Positions 1 to 8,761 of a stretch of 42,063 nt of DNA are shown here, one piece after another. The translations under genes were made by a program, and so were the position numbers. Below the pieces are notes generated by a model. The model did not search any database. It was not told where the DNA came from and saw only the letters and a list, made by a program, of their open reading frames with translations. This DNA is from CAZMGT01 sp964565895. Lineage in GTDB: Bacteria > Armatimonadota > Zipacnadia > UBA1398 > CAZMGT01. Each line of letters begins with the position of its first letter. The first letter of the stretch is position 1. Location: assembly GCA_964565895.1 (NCBI GenBank), contig CAZMGT010000031.1, forward strand, positions 1 through 42,063, written 5' to 3'.

Positions 1-207
1 GCGCTTTTGCGTCTGCTCGGAAATCCAGCGCAGGGCATAGTCGTGGATCTTGGGCAGCGCGGCGAGCACGCATGGCCCGGCTTCGTCGAACAGCGCGCGA
101 TGGGTAAACGGATGCGCTTGGAAGTCGAAATACGTCTCCACGCGCAGCTCGTTGGGTATTTGCTCGGGCGCCAGTTGGGAAAGAGGGACAACACGTTTTT
201 CAGCCAT
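1..207 (-). CDS. 5' part of an unidentified gene, cut by the left edge
   Basis: Only the first 69 codons are inside the window, reading leftward from an ATG at 207 and staying open to base 1. The protein begins MAEKRVVPLSQLAP and contains a segment around residues 37-56, HRALFDEAGPCVLAALPKIH. That pattern (ALF, a variable stretch, then ALxxI) recalls the short segment before left-handed beta-helix domains of some sugar-nucleotidyl/acyltransferases, but this is only a resemblance and the catalytic part is outside the window. No strong ribosome binding site precedes the ATG. The gene is divergent from the small membrane protein at 469. Confidence 0.6.
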   Translation of the reverse strand, partial: MAEKRVVPLSQLAPEQIPNELRVETYFDFQAHPFTHRALFDEAGPCVLAALPKIHDYALRWISEQTQKR

Positions 208-468
208 CGCGTTCACCGCCAGAAGTTGAGGATCTACAATTGCGCGAGGGGAACGCGAATGCTCGGCGCCCCGCCCCGCAAAATATGGCGCCCCGCTTGG
301 CCGCGGGCGGGGGATAATTTCATTGCTGGGCAAAGCTTTTCCTTCCGCGCAAGCCCCGCCGCGCAACGGGCGCGCCGGCCCAGCTCCCCCTTGCCGGGGA
401 AGGAACCCCGCGCGCCTCGGCGAAGCACAGCGAAAAGCAAGCGCGATAATACGCGAGGAGAGCTGACC

Positions 469-705
469 ATGAGCCGCGTGGAGCTCGCGGAATATGTCTT
501 TCAAATCGTCGCCCTGTTATTGCTCGTCCCCGTGGCCTTCCGCTATTGGTCTACCTGGTATATGGTGCTCTTGCTCGGCGTGCTTGGGGTAGTGGTGTGG
601 ATCTCCGTGCGCCGGGTGCAGCGGATGCGCGCGGCGCTGCGCGAGGCCGAAGAGCAAAAGGACTCCTCCGTCCCCCCGTTTAGCGATCTGTTCGGCAAGA
701 AGTAA
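469..705 (+). CDS. Small membrane protein with two transmembrane helices
   Basis: A 78-residue protein starting MSRVELAEYVFQ. Two hydrophobic helices at about residues 9-25 and 30-48 are joined by a short aromatic turn (FRYWSTWY). A charged, probably cytoplasmic tail follows (RRVQRMRAALREAEEQ) and the protein ends SDLFGKK. The start is chosen because GAGGAG at 455-460 sits 8 bases before the ATG; the reading frame is open further upstream, but that part has no RBS and overlaps the leader of the divergent gene. No family is recognised. It stands alone, with a GC hairpin about 100 bases downstream. Confidence 0.7.
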   Translation: MSRVELAEYVFQIVALLLLVPVAFRYWSTWYMVLLLGVLGVVVWISVRRVQRMRAALREAEEQKDSSVPPFSDLFGKK

Positions 706-802
706 GCTCGGCGACAGCGCTTTGCCGCGGCTGCGGCCGCCTCCGCGTCAGACCCCCAGAGTTTCGGCGAGGCCAACCTTTTGCGTCGCTCCCGCCTGCC
801 CA

Positions 803-820
803 GGCCGGCAGCCTCCGGCC
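803..820. terminator. GC hairpin downstream of the small membrane protein gene
   Basis: GGCCGG (803-808) and CCGGCC (815-820) form a 6-bp stem around a 6-base loop. There is no T-run, so this is at best a weak terminator-like element between the small membrane protein and the next gene. Confidence 0.3.
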
Positions 821-934
821 GGCGTCCTCTTAGCCCGCTGGAGGCGAGGGAGGATGAAACCAACCTAGGGAGTTGACGTTCTAATTGCAAAACGCCGCCC
901 GGCGGAGCAAGGGCGGGCGGAGGAGTGATCGCTG

Positions 935-2338
935 TTGTTCGGCGGAAGACCGCGGCGCATGCAAGCGCTCGTGGCTCTGGCGTTTTCGGCCGCTTTTGCC
1001 GCGGGGGTTGCTGGGCCGCTTGTCGCTTCTGCGCGTTTTTTGAGTGGCGAGAGCCCGCTAAGTTTTAAGATCGCCGACGCCCGTCGGGTAATCTCGGTGG
1101 AGGACCTGCTCAGCGACGGGCATTTTGTCTCTGTGGAATACATGTATGGCCTGAGCTATTCGCCCGATGGGCAGTGGCTGTCGTTTCTGGTAGACGCCAA
1201 GCCGCCCAAGGGCGGCCCTACGCGCTATTACGTATACATCGCCCGGCCCGACGGCGCCGAGCGGACAATGGTGTTAGAGACGCGCTTTGGGCCGGAGCTT
1301 TGGCGCTCGCTTGCCTGGACGGCGAAGGGCCTCGTCTTGGCCTCGCCCACGTTCGAGGAGGACATTAGCTGGCCGGAAAAGCCCGAGCCGCCAACGGCAT
1401 ATCAAATCCGCATTCGCGGCACCGACCCCACCCTCTCGCCTGACGGGCGGACACTGGCCTTTCGGCGCCATAGCCGCGACGGGGCAACCCTGTGGTGCAT
1501 GAGGTTCGACCGCGCGGGGCAGCCGGCGCAATGGTCGGGGCATATTTCCGGCTTTGCCCCGCTGTTCTGGGCGCCGGACTCGCAGGCGCTCGCTTTCCTC
1601 TCGCCGCGCGAGGTGGAAGGAGGCGAGGGGCTGTGGCAGGCGGCGGTGGGGGGTAAGCCAAAGCTTGTCTGCGGCGAGCCCGTGGCGCGCTTTGCCTGGT
1701 CGCCCGCGGGCGAGTTTCTCGCGGCGATTACCGTGGACAACGAGCTAAAGGTCATCGGCCCCGGGGGAAAGGCAAAGACGCTTAGCGAGCAGGCGCGGGA
1801 CTTTGAGTGGAGCCCCGCGGGCGATGCCCTGTGCTATATCGGCTACATGCCCGACGGGGTGACCGAGGCGCTGTATTGGTGTAGCGTGCGCAGCGGAAAG
1901 GTGCGGCGCTTGGCGATAAGCCGCGCCCCGGGGTCGTGGGACTTCAGCCACATGCGCTTTTCGCCCGATGGCTCGCTTGTTTACGTGCGTGCGGCGGCGG
2001 GGAAGGATGTAACGGGCGACGGAATGCACCTTCCGCGCACCGACCGCTCGCTGTTTGTCGTTTCCGTAGACGGAAGCGAGGGGCCCACGGCGCTGCCCAT
2101 CGCGGGGAATGTGCTTAAGCCCGCTCCCTCGCCCGACGGCCGCTACCTTGTCGTGGGCGCGGAGCGCGAGGAGGGCTCGTGGCTGTGGTGCGTGGACATG
2201 CGCGCCTGCCGCGTGGCAAACTTGGGGCGCGTGCCTGTGGAGAAATATGCCTATAGCCTCGCCTGGGCGCCCGACGGAAAAACCCTGGTCCTCGAGGACC
2301 AGGGCAACGTCGTCCGCGTTATCCTGGCAAAGCCGTGA
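935..2338 (+). CDS. Secreted WD40/TolB-like beta-propeller protein
   Basis: A 467-residue exported protein. A signal peptide (hydrophobic run at about residues 10-33, ending near ASA) precedes repeated WD40-like/TolB-type blades. At least six motifs of the SPDGQWLSFL type are visible: LSYSPDGQWL, LSPDGRTLAF, WAPDSQALAF, WSPAGEFLAA, FSPDGSLVYV and APDGKTLVLE. Such propellers usually serve as protein- or glycan-binding scaffolds; no catalytic domain is fused. The start is a TTG at 935 preceded by GGAGGAG at 919-925; an ATG at 959 in the same frame would give the same mature protein. Six bases separate its stop from the TTG of the O-antigen-ligase-like gene, so the two are probably co-translated. 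Confidence 0.8.
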   Translation: MFGGRPRRMQALVALAFSAAFAAGVAGPLVASARFLSGESPLSFKIADARRVISVEDLLSDGHFVSVEYMYGLSYSPDGQWLSFLVDAKPPKGGPTRYYVYIARPDGAERTMVLETRFGPELWRSLAWTAKGLVLASPTFEEDISWPEKPEPPTAYQIRIRGTDPTLSPDGRTLAFRRHSRDGATLWCMRFDRAGQPAQWSGHISGFAPLFWAPDSQALAFLSPREVEGGEGLWQAAVGGKPKLVCGEPVARFAWSPAGEFLAAITVDNELKVIGPGGKAKTLSEQARDFEWSPAGDALCYIGYMPDGVTEALYWCSVRSGKVRRLAISRAPGSWDFSHMRFSPDGSLVYVRAAAGKDVTGDGMHLPRTDRSLFVVSVDGSEGPTALPIAGNVLKPAPSPDGRYLVVGAEREEGSWLWCVDMRACRVANLGRVPVEKYAYSLAWAPDGKTLVLEDQGNVVRVILAKP

Positions 2339-2344
2339 TCGCCA

Positions 2345-4141
2345 TTGGCACACGGACCACCGGCCCAGCGCAGCGCCTGGGAGCCGTTTGACGCCGGCCG
2401 GGTAGGCTCGTGGGCAATCCTCGGGTTGCTCGTCGGCCTGCCCCCGGCCTCGTTCCTCCCCCACCCCTTCCTGAGGCTCGTTCTGCTTGCCGGGGCATAT
2501 TTCGTCTTCCTCTGCTCGCTCGCCCGCGGCGCGCAGGTAAAGCGGTGGAGCCTGTCCGGCGACGCGCTGGCCCTGGCCCTGGGCGTGGTTGTCTTCTGGG
2601 CGTTTGCCAGCGCTCTGTTCGCTCTCGACCGCCACGCCGCCGTGCTAAGCGCGGGGCAAGTCCTCGCCTACGCGCTGCTTGCCCTTGCTGCTGGGCGGCA
2701 GGCGCGGGAGGATACATTTGCCGCGCGCGCGGCCTGGGCGGTTGCCGCGGGTGGAGCGTTTGTCGCCGGGGCGACGCTTCTCGCCCCGCACGGGCCGAAT
2801 GGGGAACTCGTCGGCCCGCTGGGTGGGGCAAACGCCGCCGCGGCGTATTTTCTGCTCAGCGGGCCGCTGACCGCGGCGCTTGTCGTGCGCGGAGGGCCAC
2901 AGCGCGGGCTGGCCGCATTGTCGCTTGTGCTGCAGGCGGCGTGCTTTGCGCTGTGCCGCTCGCGGGGGGCGTTTTTCGGGGCGGGGGTGGCCCTAGGCGT
3001 TTTGCTTGCCTTGCGCTGGCCAGGGCGCAGAACGCTCCGCCGTGCGGCAGGTTTAGGTTTGGCGTTGGCGCTGCTTGCCGCGGGCGGGGCATTGTTCTTT
3101 GCCGAGCTTAGCCCGCAAAGCAGCTCGCTAGAACACCGGCTGTTTATTTGGCGTGCGGGGCTGCGCATAGTCGCGCAGCGGCCGGCGGTTGGCGCGGGGC
3201 CGGGAAACTTTGCCCGGGCGTTTCGGCACAGCCGGCCGGAGTATTTGGGCAACTCCTATGTTCTCGCCATCGCCCAGGACGCGCATAACGAGCTGCTGCA
3301 CACAGCTGCGGAGCTCGGGGCGCCAGGGGCCGTTGCTGCCGCGGCGGCGTTTGCCCTGGCGCTTGCCGGCGCCTGGCGAAGGGCGGCAACGGAGGACAAG
3401 CCGCTAGCCATTGCCGTAGCCTGGGCAATCGGCGCCTGGGGGGCAAACGGCATGGTCAACTGCTCGCTGCATCAGCCGGCGGTCGCTGCGACGCTAGCCG
3501 TGCTCGTCGGCCTGGGCTGGGCGAGGAGGGGGGAAAGCGCGGGTGAAACACCGTTTGCCCCGCGGCCGTGGTTGCGCTGGGCGCTCGTTATCGCCGCAGC
3601 GGTGGCCCTGGGCGGCCTGGGCGCGCGCGCCGTGCGCCACGCCGCTGCTCGGACATATGCCGCGCGAGGAGACTACACGCGCGCCCTGCGCTGGGACGGA
3701 GGGTGGAGCGAGGCGGCGTTGGGATACGCGCGGGAGGTCGGCGACGCCGCACCACAGGCGGCAGAGCGGGTCTTGCGGGCGGCGCTTGCACGCACGCCGA
3801 AGGACCCTGAGCTACACCATGCGTATGCCGTAGTCGCCGCGCGGTTGGGGGAGGAACGCGCGGCCTGTGCGCATCTTGCTGCTGCGGCGGAGCTTGACCC
3901 GTTTAACCCCTACTTCCAGCGCGACCTAGCGCGGGCGCTGCTGCGCGAGGGCAAGCGCAGCGAGGCGCGGCAGGCGCTTGCGCGGGCGGTGCGGCTGTTT
4001 GAGCTGACGCTGGAGGTGGCCGAAGCGCGCTATGGCCCGCAGAGCGAAGAGGCGGCGGGTGTGCGCGAGGAGCTGCGGGCGGCGCGAGCGTTGCTGAGCG
4101 GCGCTGGGGACGGGAAAAACAGGGCAAACAGAGCTCTTTAA
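2345..4141 (+). CDS. O-antigen ligase/polymerase-like membrane protein with C-terminal TPR region
   Basis: A 598-residue polytopic membrane protein. About ten to twelve hydrophobic helices fill residues 23-440. The Wzy_C/WaaL family signature is visible: SRG at 206-208, GAGPGNF at about 283-289, and AHNELLH at 313-319 in the large periplasmic loop. This family transfers undecaprenyl-linked glycans to lipid A, proteins or other acceptors. After the last helix, residues 450-580 form TPR-like helices (blocks such as ALARTPKDPELHHAYAVVAA and AAAELDPFNPYFQRDLARAL), a common bacterial fusion. An in-frame stop at 2336-2338 means the start must lie downstream of it; the first candidate is a TTG at 2345 with no clear RBS, so translation is probably coupled to the propeller gene. 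The acceptor cannot be told from the sequence. Confidence 0.8.
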   Translation: MAHGPPAQRSAWEPFDAGRVGSWAILGLLVGLPPASFLPHPFLRLVLLAGAYFVFLCSLARGAQVKRWSLSGDALALALGVVVFWAFASALFALDRHAAVLSAGQVLAYALLALAAGRQAREDTFAARAAWAVAAGGAFVAGATLLAPHGPNGELVGPLGGANAAAAYFLLSGPLTAALVVRGGPQRGLAALSLVLQAACFALCRSRGAFFGAGVALGVLLALRWPGRRTLRRAAGLGLALALLAAGGALFFAELSPQSSSLEHRLFIWRAGLRIVAQRPAVGAGPGNFARAFRHSRPEYLGNSYVLAIAQDAHNELLHTAAELGAPGAVAAAAAFALALAGAWRRAATEDKPLAIAVAWAIGAWGANGMVNCSLHQPAVAATLAVLVGLGWARRGESAGETPFAPRPWLRWALVIAAAVALGGLGARAVRHAAARTYAARGDYTRALRWDGGWSEAALGYAREVGDAAPQAAERVLRAALARTPKDPELHHAYAVVAARLGEERAACAHLAAAAELDPFNPYFQRDLARALLREGKRSEARQALARAVRLFELTLEVAEARYGPQSEEAAGVREELRAARALLSGAGDGKNRANRAL

Positions 4142-4150
4142 CAGCGAACA

Positions 4151-4179
4151 TTGCAACAAGTTGCGCGATCAGGTATTAT
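4151..4179 (+). promoter_or_regulatory. Sigma70-like promoter upstream of pckA, with inverted repeat over the -35
   Basis: TTGCAA (4151-4156), a 17-base spacer and TATTAT (4174-4179) make a good housekeeping promoter in an unusually AT-rich stretch. GCAAC (4153-4157) and GTTGC (4160-4164) form an inverted repeat overlapping the -35 box, a plausible repressor site. Predicted transcription start lies near 4186, leaving a leader of about 190 bases before pckA. Confidence 0.5.
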
Positions 4180-4226
4180 ATGCAGGCGGGATAGCTCGCA
4201 CATTTAGACTGCGCGGGGTTAGAATA

Positions 4227-4239
4227 TTAATGCAATTAA
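4227..4239. promoter_or_regulatory. Inverted repeat TTAAT-N3-ATTAA in the pckA leader
   Basis: TTAAT (4227-4231) and ATTAA (4235-4239) are exact inverted repeats separated by three bases, in the AT-rich leader downstream of the predicted pckA promoter. Possible operator; no known consensus is matched. Confidence 0.25.
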
Positions 4240-4379
4240 CGCATAGATACTTAAACCACTGCCGCGTGGCGCAGCCCGGTGATCTTTGACATCGTCTGGT
4301 CTTTTACCCCGCGGGGGCGCACTCCGCCCTCCGCGGGTCGTTTGCGCAGTGCAACATGCGCTGGAACGGAGGCTGTGTC

Positions 4380-6011
4380 GTGGACGGCAACCTAAGGCCC
4401 AGCGAGTTTGTGCAGCAGCTTGCGGTGTCGGCGAACGTAAAGCATCTTTCCGACGCCCAGGCGAAGGAGCTTGCCGAGCCTTATGGCCAGCGGACGGAGT
4501 TTGGCAATCTTAACTTCATCTCCCAAGTGCGCAGCCGCTCGGCCTGGCTCACGGTGTATATCGGCAGCGAAAAGGTGCGTCAGCGCAAGCTGGGCGACCA
4601 GCAAAAGCGCATTTTGGCCAACGTTGACGACACCCTGCGCAAGGTTCACCGCTACATCGCGCGCACGCCCATGGTTTGCCTGGAGCGCACCATGGGCGAG
4701 AACAACTCGTTCTGCCCCCATTGCACAATGTACGTCTCCGTGCGCAACCCGGCCTCGGTGCGCATCCCGTTCATGTGGGGCTCGACGCTTTTCCCCTATC
4801 GCCCGCAGGCCCCCGGGCCGGACCTTACCCTAATCTTCGTCCCCGAGTGGCCGGAGATCGACCGCCAGATCCTCGTCTTTCCCGAGGAGAACGTGACCTA
4901 CGTGCTCGGCTCGGACTATATGGGCGAGGCGAAGAAAGGCTGCCTGCGCATGGCGATGTATAACGCCAAACTGCAGGGGATGCTTGGCCTGCACGCGGGG
5001 GCGAAGCTCGTTTATGCGCGCGACCGCGAGGATAAGCTGCGCTGCTACGGCATGCTTCTGTTCGGCCTTTCCGCAACGGGCAAGACGACGCACTCCTGCC
5101 ACGACCACGGGCTGCACGGGCGGGGGGAGAGCGCCCTTGTCATACAGGACGACGTTGTCTTCCTCTGCAAAGACGGCCAGGCGCTGGGCACGGAGCGCGG
5201 TTTTTACCTCAAAACCGAGGGCTTAGACGAGGTTACCCAGCCCGTGCTCTACCGTGCGGCCTCAAGCCCGGATACGATCTTCGAAAACGTCATGGTCGCC
5301 CCAGACGGGCAGATCGACTTTCAGGACGAGACGCTCACGAGCAACGGCCGCGGGGTGGTGCAGAAGTCGGACTTTGGCTCGCGCGCGGCAGAAGGCATTA
5401 ACATGCCCCCGCTGGACGAGCTGGACGGGCTGATCCTCATCTTTATCACGCGCCGGAACACGATCTTGCCCATGATCTCCAAGCTCACCCCGGCGCAGGC
5501 GGCGCTGGCGTTTATGCTTGGGGAGTCGGTGGAGAGCTCCGCGGGCGACCCCCGGCGCGCGGGTGAGTCTGTGCGCGTGGTAGGCACCAACCCGTTCATC
5601 GTCGGCGACGAGGCCGAGGAGGGGAACTGGATTTACGATTTTGTAAGCAACCACGCGGACAAGATCCAGGCCTATCTGCTGAACACGGGCGGCGTAGGCG
5701 AGATTATGGAAACCCTGCCCGACGGCACGCGGCGCGTGAAGCGCTCTGTCCTGCGCATTCAGATCCCCGAGACCTCGGCCATCTTTCGGGCCATCGTGCG
5801 CGACCGCATCGAGTGGGTGCCCGAGCCGCGCTTTGGCACGCTCGTCCCCAAAGAAGTGGAGGGCGTGGACCTAGACAAGTTCAACCCGCTGTCCTATTAC
5901 AGCGAGAGCGAAGTTGAGGAAATGGCCGAGAAGCTCAAGCGCGAGCGGCGGGAGTATATCGAGCAGTTCAGCGGGTTGCATCCGGACATCGTCAAAGCGT
6001 GCGACGTTTAG
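4380..6011 (+). CDS. pckA: Phosphoenolpyruvate carboxykinase (ATP type), divergent
   Basis: A 543-residue cytoplasmic enzyme predicted to convert oxaloacetate and ATP to phosphoenolpyruvate, the entry to gluconeogenesis. The kinase-1a P-loop GLSATGKTT is at about residues 229-237, in the ATP-type form (GTP enzymes have PxxCGKT). YMGEAKKG at about 180 matches the family's YxGEMKK element, QDD at about 256 is the metal-binding kinase-2 element, and a GTERGFYLKTEGL segment follows. Sequence around these motifs is divergent (QDDVV instead of the usual DDE). The GTG at 4380 is chosen because GGAGG at 4368-4372 sits 7 bases before it; an in-frame ATG at 4356 has no RBS. The gene ends 3 bases from the convergent amidase gene. 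Confidence 0.85.
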   Translation: MDGNLRPSEFVQQLAVSANVKHLSDAQAKELAEPYGQRTEFGNLNFISQVRSRSAWLTVYIGSEKVRQRKLGDQQKRILANVDDTLRKVHRYIARTPMVCLERTMGENNSFCPHCTMYVSVRNPASVRIPFMWGSTLFPYRPQAPGPDLTLIFVPEWPEIDRQILVFPEENVTYVLGSDYMGEAKKGCLRMAMYNAKLQGMLGLHAGAKLVYARDREDKLRCYGMLLFGLSATGKTTHSCHDHGLHGRGESALVIQDDVVFLCKDGQALGTERGFYLKTEGLDEVTQPVLYRAASSPDTIFENVMVAPDGQIDFQDETLTSNGRGVVQKSDFGSRAAEGINMPPLDELDGLILIFITRRNTILPMISKLTPAQAALAFMLGESVESSAGDPRRAGESVRVVGTNPFIVGDEAEEGNWIYDFVSNHADKIQAYLLNTGGVGEIMETLPDGTRRVKRSVLRIQIPETSAIFRAIVRDRIEWVPEPRFGTLVPKEVEGVDLDKFNPLSYYSESEVEEMAEKLKRERREYIEQFSGLHPDIVKACDV

Positions 6012-6014
6012 CGC

Positions 6015-7493
6015 TCAGTCCAGCCCGTCATAGTCGGGACAAAGCCCCTCGTCTTGCCAGTCGGTATCGCTTTGCTCGGGAACGGTCTGCTCCTCGTCAG
6101 CGGGCTCCAAAGGTGGTGCGGTATAGGTAGGCGTGGTCTCCTCCTCGCCGGTCCAGCCGGGCGGCGGGGGCCCGGGCGCTTGGTCCTGGGCATCCTCGAG
6201 CCCGTCTGCCGTCAGGCGATACCAATGGAACGGATAGTCCGTCGCCGGCGTCTTGCCCATAGACACGGCAAACAACAGCCGCTCGGGGTAAAGCATTACC
6301 GTGTGCAGGTTCATCGAGCTAATCGCCACCCCTGGCGCCTTGGACAGGGGAAGGGTTAGGTCGATCTTCCCATACCACCGCTGGGCGAGGCGCTCCAGAA
6401 TGTCATACCTGCTGTAATACGAGTAGCCATAGCTGGCGGAGGAGCTTTCCGCAGAGCTCTCGCTGGCGGGCGAGACATAAAGCGCGTGAAAGCTGTTGTC
6501 GGCAAGCACGTAGCCCCGGCGCGCCCAACGCACGCGCACGTTGGCGTGGTCGAACTCGATTACCGCGGCGCTGGGAGGCCTGCCCCCGGCAACGATCATC
6601 GCCGTCCCGCAGGCGCGCGGCGTCCAGCGCACGACGCGCACGGCCTCGGGCACGCTCGCGCAATATTGGGCCACCTTGCGCAGCATGAAGCACGTGGAGA
6701 TGCCCCGCAGCGACTCGGACTTTCCCCCGTAGGCGGAGTTGTTCGCAGTGACTAAGCCGTGAATGTTCATCAGCGTCCAGCCATTAATAATCCCCGCCCA
6801 GGTAACGGTGACGAACGGGAAGCCGCGGTTTGGCTTGTAATGAACGAGCACGGCTCCGTACTTAGTAACGCCGTGGTCCCAGAAGTCCATGTTCCGGCCG
6901 ACGACGCACTCGCCGGTGGCCGTGGCCGGGCCATAGAAGGCAAAGCTCGTGCACGCCCCGCCGCGCCAAACGTCGCCGAAAAGCTGCGCGGCGACGAGGT
7001 CCTCATAGCGCACACCGGCGGCCTGCGCCAGGGCGCGCAGCTCGCGCCGGAACTCCTCCGGCTGATATGGCTCCATAACCATGGCGCCGGTGATCAGCCG
7101 CTCGTAGCTGTCGCCATAGCTCGCCTCGCCCTCATAGATCAGGTCCTTGATCATCCGGCGCACTTCATTGCGCAGGAGCACGCCGTGCTGCTCGCCCATC
7201 TCCTCGGGCGTGCCCTCGACGTGCAGGACGAGGTAGCCGTTGATGCGCTTAAGCCAGCCCTTGCCGTAGGTCGCGGGACAGGGCGAGGGCTCAAACGGCT
7301 CCTCTTCCGTGGCAGCGCTGGGGTAAGAGAGAAGACCGGGGACGGCCGCATCCTCGTCGGAGCCGCCTTCGGGCCACGCGGGCAGCTGCGGCGAGATGGT
7401 GTCTGCTGCGAGCTCCGGGACCATGGGCGCAGCACATGCCGCAGCAACCGCCAACAGCAAAAGGAGCACGGCGCAAAAAGCAGCCAAGCGCAC
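6015..7493 (-). CDS. Secreted C45 / acyl-CoA:6-APA acyltransferase-like Ntn hydrolase
   Basis: A 492-residue exported protein. The GTG at 7493 is preceded by GAGGAGGG and starts a typical signal peptide (VRLAAFCAVLLLLLAVAAAC). After an acidic linker, residues about 88-440 match the AAT/C45 family: GTPEEMGEQHG at 94-104, the predicted autocatalytic nucleophile Cys181 in GGACTSFAF, GRNMDFWD in the canonical RNxD position, and a later TANNSAY. Such enzymes self-cleave before the cysteine and then hydrolyse or transfer amide-linked acyl groups; the substrate is not predictable. The last 60 residues are acidic, Pro/Glu-rich and probably unstructured. The frame is open upstream to 7664, but that extension has no RBS and buries the signal peptide. 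Confidence 0.8.
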   Translation of the reverse strand: MRLAAFCAVLLLLLAVAAACAAPMVPELAADTISPQLPAWPEGGSDEDAAVPGLLSYPSAATEEEPFEPSPCPATYGKGWLKRINGYLVLHVEGTPEEMGEQHGVLLRNEVRRMIKDLIYEGEASYGDSYERLITGAMVMEPYQPEEFRRELRALAQAAGVRYEDLVAAQLFGDVWRGGACTSFAFYGPATATGECVVGRNMDFWDHGVTKYGAVLVHYKPNRGFPFVTVTWAGIINGWTLMNIHGLVTANNSAYGGKSESLRGISTCFMLRKVAQYCASVPEAVRVVRWTPRACGTAMIVAGGRPPSAAVIEFDHANVRVRWARRGYVLADNSFHALYVSPASESSAESSSASYGYSYYSRYDILERLAQRWYGKIDLTLPLSKAPGVAISSMNLHTVMLYPERLLFAVSMGKTPATDYPFHWYRLTADGLEDAQDQAPGPPPPGWTGEEETTPTYTAPPLEPADEEQTVPEQSDTDWQDEGLCPDYDGLD

Positions 7494-7972
7494 GGGTCGA
7501 TCGCCCTCCTCGCGCTGCCCGATCTTACACGATTTGTTCCCTCGCGCGCTAGGGAAAAGGGCGAGGGTGTGGCCCTCCCGCGCGCGACGTGGATATTCAG
7601 GCGGCATCGCCGCCCGCGCGAAGCCCGCGAGCCGCTGGCGCATGCGGAGCCCAGCGGCGCGCATCTTGCGGCCCGCCGCCAGGCGCGGCTGGGCGGATGC
7701 GGTTGCGCCGCGCGCCGCCGCGCGACTGCGCGCCTTGGAGCAGCGAGAGGTAGGAAACCTGCACAGAAACGGTCCGGGGCGTTTGCCGCTGAAGCGGCGG
7801 AGGGCGCGCTGCGGGTGTTAACTGCCGCGCCAGGGCTCTCTGGCGAACAGCTTGCGCGTGGCCGGCGAAGGGTGGGGTTAGCCCGCGCTCACGGGCGGCC
7901 AGGGTCGCGTAGTCCTCGACGAAGCTAGCAGGTTCCTGGGTGGAGGCGTAGCGGCTCGTTCGCGCAGGGGAT
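7494..7972. other. No gene seen
   Basis: About 480 bases upstream of the amidase gene and left of the repeat array. Open frames here are short and lack an RBS or family resemblance. The segment from about 7935 (GTGGAGGCGTAGCGGCTCG, starting near 7939) already resembles sequence preceding copy 5 of the array (from about 9461), so the array's conserved module begins here. Confidence 0.5.
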
Positions 7973-8010
7973 ATGTGGAGGCGGGGGTAGCTCCGCGGTG
8001 CAATGCTGCG

Positions 8011-8069
8011 CTCCCACCCTGTCCGAGCCGCGCCACGCCGCCGGCGGCCACCCCGGGCCCCAGCAGCCT
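8011..8069 (+). repeat. 59-bp element, copy 1
   Basis: First recognisable copy, ending GGGCCCCAGCAGCCT. Its 38-base lead is 7973-8010. The tail is shortened relative to copies 2 and 5: CGCGAAAGCA follows almost at once. Confidence 0.85.
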
Positions 8070-8358
8070 ATCGCGAAAGCACCGGCCCCCGCCTTCGGAA
8101 GAGCACAAAGCGTATCTGGCCTCTGGCCACTAGAAGGCTCCGTTGTCGGACGCTTGGCGGAGTGCTGCCCGTCCGAGCGCGCTGCGAAACTTCTCGACTG
8201 AGTGACAGACACAGCCTTACCACGAGCGGTTGACACCCGCCTAGCGCCAGCAGCGTAGCGCGGCCATTGCCGAAGTCCCTTGGTCCTTCGCTGGAAACGG
8301 AGCCACGGGGCCACAGGACGAATGGGGATCCCGATGTAGCGCTGCGAGCGGTCCGTCC

Positions 8359-8417
8359 CACCCGCCCTAACCAAGCCGCGCGACACCCCCGCCAGCCACG
8401 ACGGACAACAGCGGCCT
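8359..8417 (+). repeat. 59-bp element, copy 2
   Basis: Belongs with copy 9 to a variant class reading CGCGACACC in place of CGCCACACC and GGACAACAGCGGCCT at the end. The 37-base lead starts at 8322 with ATGGGGATCC, as in copy 7. Confidence 0.85.
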
Positions 8418-8440
8418 GTCCCGATGGCACAGCGCGGCCC

Positions 8441-8668
8441 TTTCACGAAAGCAGTAAGTGCACCTGGCCCCTCGGGGGTAGAAGTCTGCGCCGTGAGGCG
8501 GTGGACGGGCTACAGTGGCCGTTGAGCGGCCTGTGAGGGTTCCCAAGTAGCAGCCCCCACCCTTGGCGAGCGGCGTCCATCCGCCCTATGTGCAGCGAGG
8601 TAATATAGCCTCCGCCGAGGTTGCCCGCTCCCTGGGCGGAGGCGGAGCCGCGGGCCCGCTGGGCGATG
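8441..8668 (+). repeat. 228-base direct repeat, left copy (partner 9614-9841)
   Basis: This block, beginning TTTCACGAAAGCAGTAAG and ending CTGGGCGATG, recurs at 9614-9841 with a single C-to-T difference. It spans the variable region between copies 2 and 3, matching that between copies 5 and 6. Looser similarity extends through the flanking elements on both sides, so a whole unit appears duplicated. Confidence 0.9.
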
Positions 8669-8702
8669 TGGTCCTCGGGCAGCGACGCGGCCAATGAGGC
8701 GC

Positions 8703-8761
8703 CTCCCACCCTGTCCAAGCCGCGCCACACCCCCGCCGGCCGCCGCGTGCCCCAGCAGCCT
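8703..8761 (+). repeat. 59-bp element, copy 3
   Basis: Lead 8666-8702 closely matches the lead of copy 6. Downstream sequence is unlike the other units. Confidence 0.85.

Noticed and set aside
7..468. Upstream extension of the frame that ends at 705
   Set aside because: It overlaps the divergent gene at 1-207 in antisense, lacks an RBS and has no domain. The strong RBS is at the ATG at 469.
6759..7928. Long plus-strand frame of 389 codons opposite the amidase gene
   Set aside because: Antisense shadow of the C45-like gene in GC-rich DNA; no RBS, no recognisable domain.
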